Shown piece after piece: positions 60,473-64,000 of a stretch of 64,000 bases of DNA. How positions within the stretch are numbered: position 1 is the first letter of the stretch; each line of letters starts with the position of its first letter. Below the pieces are notes generated by a model, which saw only the letters and a list, made by a program, of their open reading frames with translations, searched no databases and had not been told where the DNA came from. Source of the stretch: Xenorhabdus beddingii (lineage in GTDB: Bacteria > Pseudomonadota > Gammaproteobacteria > Enterobacterales > Enterobacteriaceae); assembly GCF_002127545.1 (NCBI RefSeq), contig NZ_MUBK01000022.1, positions 21,426 through 85,425 on the forward strand, read 5' to 3'. The translations under genes were made by a program, and so were the position numbers.

Positions 60473-62116
60473 TTATTCACCATAACCAGGACCATTGCCT
60501 GGCACAGTTTGAATATTTGCTGACCAAATCTCGCTATATGACTTTATCCCTTTATATGTATATTCATAAGTTAACTGAATGCTTCCTATTTCAATATCAT
60601 TGAACGGCTCAATATTATAAAGATCGCTATAAGGAATATGAACCTCTGCATAGATTTTATTATGGTCATTTTGTTTTATTTCAACAGGAGCACTCGGATA
60701 TGACGTGATTTTATTAATATTTCCTGAATTAATGTATGAAGTTAAGGTTACCTGAGTTCCTAGTGGTACTTTATCCGTTTCTGTTCCAGGAGCATCAGTT
60801 CCTAAAATTTGAATATACAATCCCGTGCCTTCACCATCTGGATACTTAATTATAGAATCCAGGTTAACTACAGTATGGTTTGGTATAATCACATTCTTAG
60901 AAATTCCCATGCCTGTATAAACAATACAGGCTTGATAATCCCTGGTTACACCCTCCTCAGGGCTATACGGTATTCCCCCCATATATGTTAATGGCAAGGG
61001 CATAGATGTTAATGAATCTCCTGATGTTCTGACGATAACATAAGAAAAATGGGACTCAACATTATATTCAAATATTTGATAAGGCACATAGATACTGGGC
61101 GTTCCTAGATCCTTTTTTATATCTCTAATCGTTTTATTTTGACCTGTATACTTAGCAGGATCGTTCTTTGTTGCAACAAGAAAAAATATCACATCACCAA
61201 CAACCGGAGCACTATATTCATCCACTGAAACGATAAAATTTTTCTCTCCATCAGAAGTTAAATTTCCAGGAGGATAATAACCCAAAATACTGGGCGCTCC
61301 TGTTGAGTGAATAAAATCAGGCTTTCCGCCATAGATAGCATAAATGGGAAGGGAATAACCTTGAGCAACACCAGGAACAATACATGTTAACTGAACGCCT
61401 CCTGATAATGATTCTTTGGCATAAACAGAAAAATCGATCTCTCCTTCTGAGTTTGATGTTACCATAACTCCTTTTTTACCCTCAAACTCAATAATATTGA
61501 GTGGATTCAGGCCTGCTGCATCACGCAATTCAAAAAACTCTAGTTGGTTTACATGTGTTGATGATATAAACACAGGCGTATTTGATAATGGTGTTTTTTG
61601 TGTTGTATTATCTTTTATGATTGTATGTATTTTGGTGCTGCCATTTTTTGTCTGGTTAGTGCCATCGTATGGTGATTGTAAATATTGGTTATCAACTATA
61701 AGATTTAAGGTATTTGGATCAATATCTTTCACTGTACATTTATATTTAGCGACTTGGGATGGATCAAAACTTGGGGCCATATTAAATGTAACGGTATCAC
61801 CCACATGTGTTTCTTGGGGAACAAAAAATATAATAGTGCATGAAGCTGATTTTTTATCTTTATTTAGGGTGAGCGGAATTTTATAAGAGCCATCTTGTTG
61901 GACAGGTATTGCAGTTACAATGCTAATTTTGTTTATATTATCAACAGAAATAGCTGATAACAGCGGTAAATTCACTGTTGAAGTAACAGTAATAATAATT
62001 TGAAACCCCTGATTTATAATTAAATTATCAATTTTAACCAAAGAATATTCTACTGATGTTGTTGGTGGGAGAACACTACCTTCCTCATTAATTGAAGAAA
62101 CGGATTTGGTAATCAT
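60473..62116 (-). CDS. Island paralogue with a different C-terminal module (gene D)
   Basis: Encodes 547 residues; same GTGAGG and MITKSVSSINE start as gene C. Residues 1-378 are nearly identical to gene C through LPLTYMGG. From there the Ig-like modules are replaced by an unrelated beta-rich domain of about 165 residues (PEEGVTRDYQACIVYTGMG; IPYSDLYNIEPFNDIEIGS) ending PGNGPGYGE. The new part has no family I recognise. Signal peptide and membrane segments are absent. The clean swap at the TYMG boundary points to module exchange. Confidence 0.86.
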   Translation of the reverse strand: MITKSVSSINEEGSVLPPTTSVEYSLVKIDNLIINQGFQIIITVTSTVNLPLLSAISVDNINKISIVTAIPVQQDGSYKIPLTLNKDKKSASCTIIFFVPQETHVGDTVTFNMAPSFDPSQVAKYKCTVKDIDPNTLNLIVDNQYLQSPYDGTNQTKNGSTKIHTIIKDNTTQKTPLSNTPVFISSTHVNQLEFFELRDAAGLNPLNIIEFEGKKGVMVTSNSEGEIDFSVYAKESLSGGVQLTCIVPGVAQGYSLPIYAIYGGKPDFIHSTGAPSILGYYPPGNLTSDGEKNFIVSVDEYSAPVVGDVIFFLVATKNDPAKYTGQNKTIRDIKKDLGTPSIYVPYQIFEYNVESHFSYVIVRTSGDSLTSMPLPLTYMGGIPYSPEEGVTRDYQACIVYTGMGISKNVIIPNHTVVNLDSIIKYPDGEGTGLYIQILGTDAPGTETDKVPLGTQVTLTSYINSGNINKITSYPSAPVEIKQNDHNKIYAEVHIPYSDLYNIEPFNDIEIGSIQLTYEYTYKGIKSYSEIWSANIQTVPGNGPGYGE

Positions 62117-62540
62117 TTTTACCTCACTTTGATAATTTTTTAATATAGTTAAATTTACTATTAATACGTTAGTTGTAATATAATGACTATGCTTTTACTC
62201 CCATTGTAACAATATTTTTTGTAATTAATTTGCAGGACATCCACATAATAATTTCTTGTTAAAACCAAATTAATTTACATTTATAAAGTAACGATTTAAA
62301 AAAAAAAGTAAAATGAATAATAGTTATCGACTGATAAAAAAATATTATCTGCAAATTTATTTAATATAATTCTTATAAATATGGATACATTAACATACCA
62401 ACTGAACAAATTTAGTGTAATAAAAGAGTTTTCTTCTATTTTTTGTTAAAAATATTTTTATAAATAATATTATGGTTGCAGTTTAAACGGTTTTGATCTT
62501 CGTTAGACGTAGTATTTCCGCTCAATGAAATGGTTACCTA
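60985..62540 (-). repeat. Duplicated unit, copy 2: gene D N-terminal module plus upstream region
   Basis: Counterpart of 58733-60297. Differences are scattered single bases and small indels. The upstream 425 bases are also kept, including the dyad, so the copies probably share regulation. Confidence 0.85.
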
Positions 62541-62841
62541 TTCTGTTAGATATATATTAACAGTGATTGATTTCTTTTAGACGAGGTACCAAAATATACC
62601 AGAGACAAAACTGATTTCTCTTGTGTCGAACAAATACTCACTGTTTGTCAACTCAGGTTTTTCTGGCGCAATAAGTATTATTGAGTTGAAATATCTTGCG
62701 ACAGTCATAGCAGTGACAATGGGGAAGACAATAAAATAGAGGGAGATTATAACAACAAATAATATATAATAACGTTATCAATAAAATCCCTTACTTTATA
62801 AATAATGACCATTTGACTGGCTATCTTTTAATTAATAACCA
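62117..62841. other. Spacer between genes D and E
   Basis: About 725 AT-rich bases. The first 425 belong to the duplicated upstream unit. The rest (about 62545-62841) is unique and holds no supported gene; one short plus-strand frame around 62610-62700 is open but has no start or similarity I trust. Confidence 0.5.
62324..62337. promoter_or_regulatory. TTATC-N4-GATAA dyad upstream of gene D
   Basis: TTATCGACTGATAA, 208-221 bases before the gene D start. Same arms, spacing and distance as the gene C site. Confidence 0.55.
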
Positions 62842-64000
62842 CTATTTAATGCATACTATCATTCCTTTTGGAACATATGAATAATCAATTTTATGTTTAT
62901 TTGCATCATATATTATATAATCACGACTGCTGTCACGAATTTTAATTTTTAAATTATTTTTTATTTGTTCATCATTGCCAAACAACCCCCATTCATAAAG
63001 ATTATTAAACTCATTGTTTATAGCCACTCCTTTATAATTGGATTGGAAATCATCTATATAAGGAGTTGATTGTATTGAAACAGAATTAATAGTTTCACAT
63101 GAATGATGATCTTTGGCCGAATAATATAATTCTTTCCCTCCCATAAAAGCTAATGCTCTTCCAACGTTTAATTTATATTCGTATAACTCAATTACTCCAT
63201 TGCTCTTGTTAATTAACGCCTGTATTACTCCTTTTCCATACTGCTGAAAAGTGATAGGCCCTTTGTTATCTTTCCCAAAATTAACCATATAGGGATTTTC
63301 AGGAGGGTCTGTAGCTATAAAATTATAAGTCAGTTCTGATGTATTAAAGTCACTGTTTGGTTTTGCAGCTGATCTTAATTTTGTAGCTAAACTAATAAAG
63401 AAGTTATAGGGATGTGGTTCTTTAAATGTTTGATATACTTCCTTCTCACGATTTATATTGTAGGCATGCATTACTGCCTGCTGAGGTACAGGATCAAAAC
63501 GTACTAAATTGTTCTGATCAGTCTTACCAATCTGTTTTCCTCCCTTTTGGGTTGGTATCTGCAACGTTACTTCAATATCCTTACCCACCCCAACATGACT
63601 GCCTAAGGTTGCATATAAATATCCTTGGTTATCTGTCTTTGATGATGTTTCTTCAGGCTGAGGTAAGTATTTGTCGTCGATTTGTGTCTGATCACGGGTC
63701 CACACCACGCCACTGAATAGGTGATTTTTAATTGGATCTTTACCATTGCTGCCTTTTTTCGTCATCAGCGCCCGGTATTTATATTTATCCACGCCATTGC
63801 CAAGTAGTGGTTTGGTCTTATCAAAGGGTTTTTCAGAACCGCCGATTTCGACGGCGTAAACCTCAACACTGGCAATTTCAAAATCCACCGGAGGGGGTAC
63901 AAATTCCACATCCACAGACTGCGGTGTTTTAATTCCTTCCACTGAAGCCACTACGGTGACCTTCTGAGCTTGGGTACTCGTCAATGTTGTGGTGGCGTCA
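62842..64000 (-). CDS. Island paralogue, C-terminal part only (gene E, partial)
   Basis: The minus-strand frame is open to the window edge (386 codons seen). It begins inside the same Big_1-like Ig domain as B and C (DATTTLTSTQAQKVTVVASV), then a second Ig-like part (VDFEIASVEVYAVEIGGSEK; YKYRALMTKKGSNGKDP) and the C-terminal domain (YNINREKEVYQTFKEPHPYN; NNEFNNLYEWGLFGNDEQIK; YIIYDANKHKI). From VDFEI to the end it aligns with gene A over about 345 residues. The full gene probably starts with the N-terminal module seen in B, C and D, beyond the window. Confidence 0.85.
   Translation of the reverse strand, partial: DATTTLTSTQAQKVTVVASVEGIKTPQSVDVEFVPPPVDFEIASVEVYAVEIGGSEKPFDKTKPLLGNGVDKYKYRALMTKKGSNGKDPIKNHLFSGVVWTRDQTQIDDKYLPQPEETSSKTDNQGYLYATLGSHVGVGKDIEVTLQIPTQKGGKQIGKTDQNNLVRFDPVPQQAVMHAYNINREKEVYQTFKEPHPYNFFISLATKLRSAAKPNSDFNTSELTYNFIATDPPENPYMVNFGKDNKGPITFQQYGKGVIQALINKSNGVIELYEYKLNVGRALAFMGGKELYYSAKDHHSCETINSVSIQSTPYIDDFQSNYKGVAINNEFNNLYEWGLFGNDEQIKNNLKIKIRDSSRDYIIYDANKHKIDYSYVPKGMIVCIK
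63899..64000 (-). repeat. Ig-like domain coding block, copy 3 (gene E, cut by window edge)
   Basis: Matches the start of the blocks at 55024 and 58421 at most positions up to the window end. Confidence 0.8.

Noticed and set aside
53041..64000. CRISPR array or tRNA-linked prophage in the island
   Set aside because: Repeats are long gene-sized blocks, not short regular spacered units, and no integrase, tRNA or phage structural gene is seen.

Overview
The window looks like a gammaproteobacterial chromosome from the insect-pathogen and nematode-symbiont branch of the Morganellaceae, most likely Xenorhabdus (Photorhabdus is the main alternative). Three things point there. Housekeeping genes are close in sequence and often in exact length to Escherichia coli (glyQS, tag, avtA, gmk-rpoZ-spoT-recG, gltS, xanP, dtd, yihX, typA). 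Base composition is moderate to low in G+C, with very AT-rich accessory stretches. A ShlBA-type two-partner haemolysin resembles XhlBA of Xenorhabdus nematophila. The genus call is inference, because no search was possible.

Layout. Positions 1-6900 hold one end of a type VI secretion cluster: tssB, tssC, tssE, tssF, tssG and the start of an FHA gene on the minus strand, with hcp divergent across a 930-bp AT-rich spacer. Positions 7400-13700 encode a two-partner secretion pair (TpsB transporter and TpsA haemolysin). Positions 13800-16700 are an accessory patch: yihY (relocated relative to E. coli), a tautomerase, a small membrane protein, a FitAB/VapBC toxin-antitoxin pair, and a HigBA-like pair whose toxin is reduced to a remnant. 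Positions 16600-24800 correspond to the E. coli yhjJ-yhjK-dpp neighbourhood: an M16-like pseudo-peptidase, an HmsP/PdeK protein that has lost its GGDEF-EAL half, and the complete dppABCDF dipeptide transporter. Positions 25200-25870 are a graveyard of gene fragments (IS982 transposase start, MFS C-terminus, ArsR-rhodanese C-terminus). tRNA-Pro(TGG), glyQS, tag and avtA follow.

Positions 31800-50800 follow the E. coli yidE to yicH order and then fabY-dtd-yihX, with visible losses. No ibpAB lies between yidE and yidQ, trmH between spoT and recG is collapsed to about 116 bp, and yihY is absent between yihX and dtd. typA (51-53 kb) closes the conserved part.

Positions 53400-64000 are an AT-rich accessory island of five paralogous, modular, beta-rich genes with no recognisable signal peptide or membrane segment; the last one runs off the window. 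Three share an N-terminal module of about 370 residues that ends at a conserved TYMG junction, after which the downstream modules differ. Three (one seen only in part) carry or end in a related C-terminal domain. Two copies are a recent tandem duplication that includes their upstream regions. All four complete genes have a TTATC-N(2 or 4)-GATAA dyad upstream. This polymorphic, co-marked family is the best candidate here for an undescribed system. Its function is unknown, and an effector, adhesin or toxin-like role is a hypothesis only.
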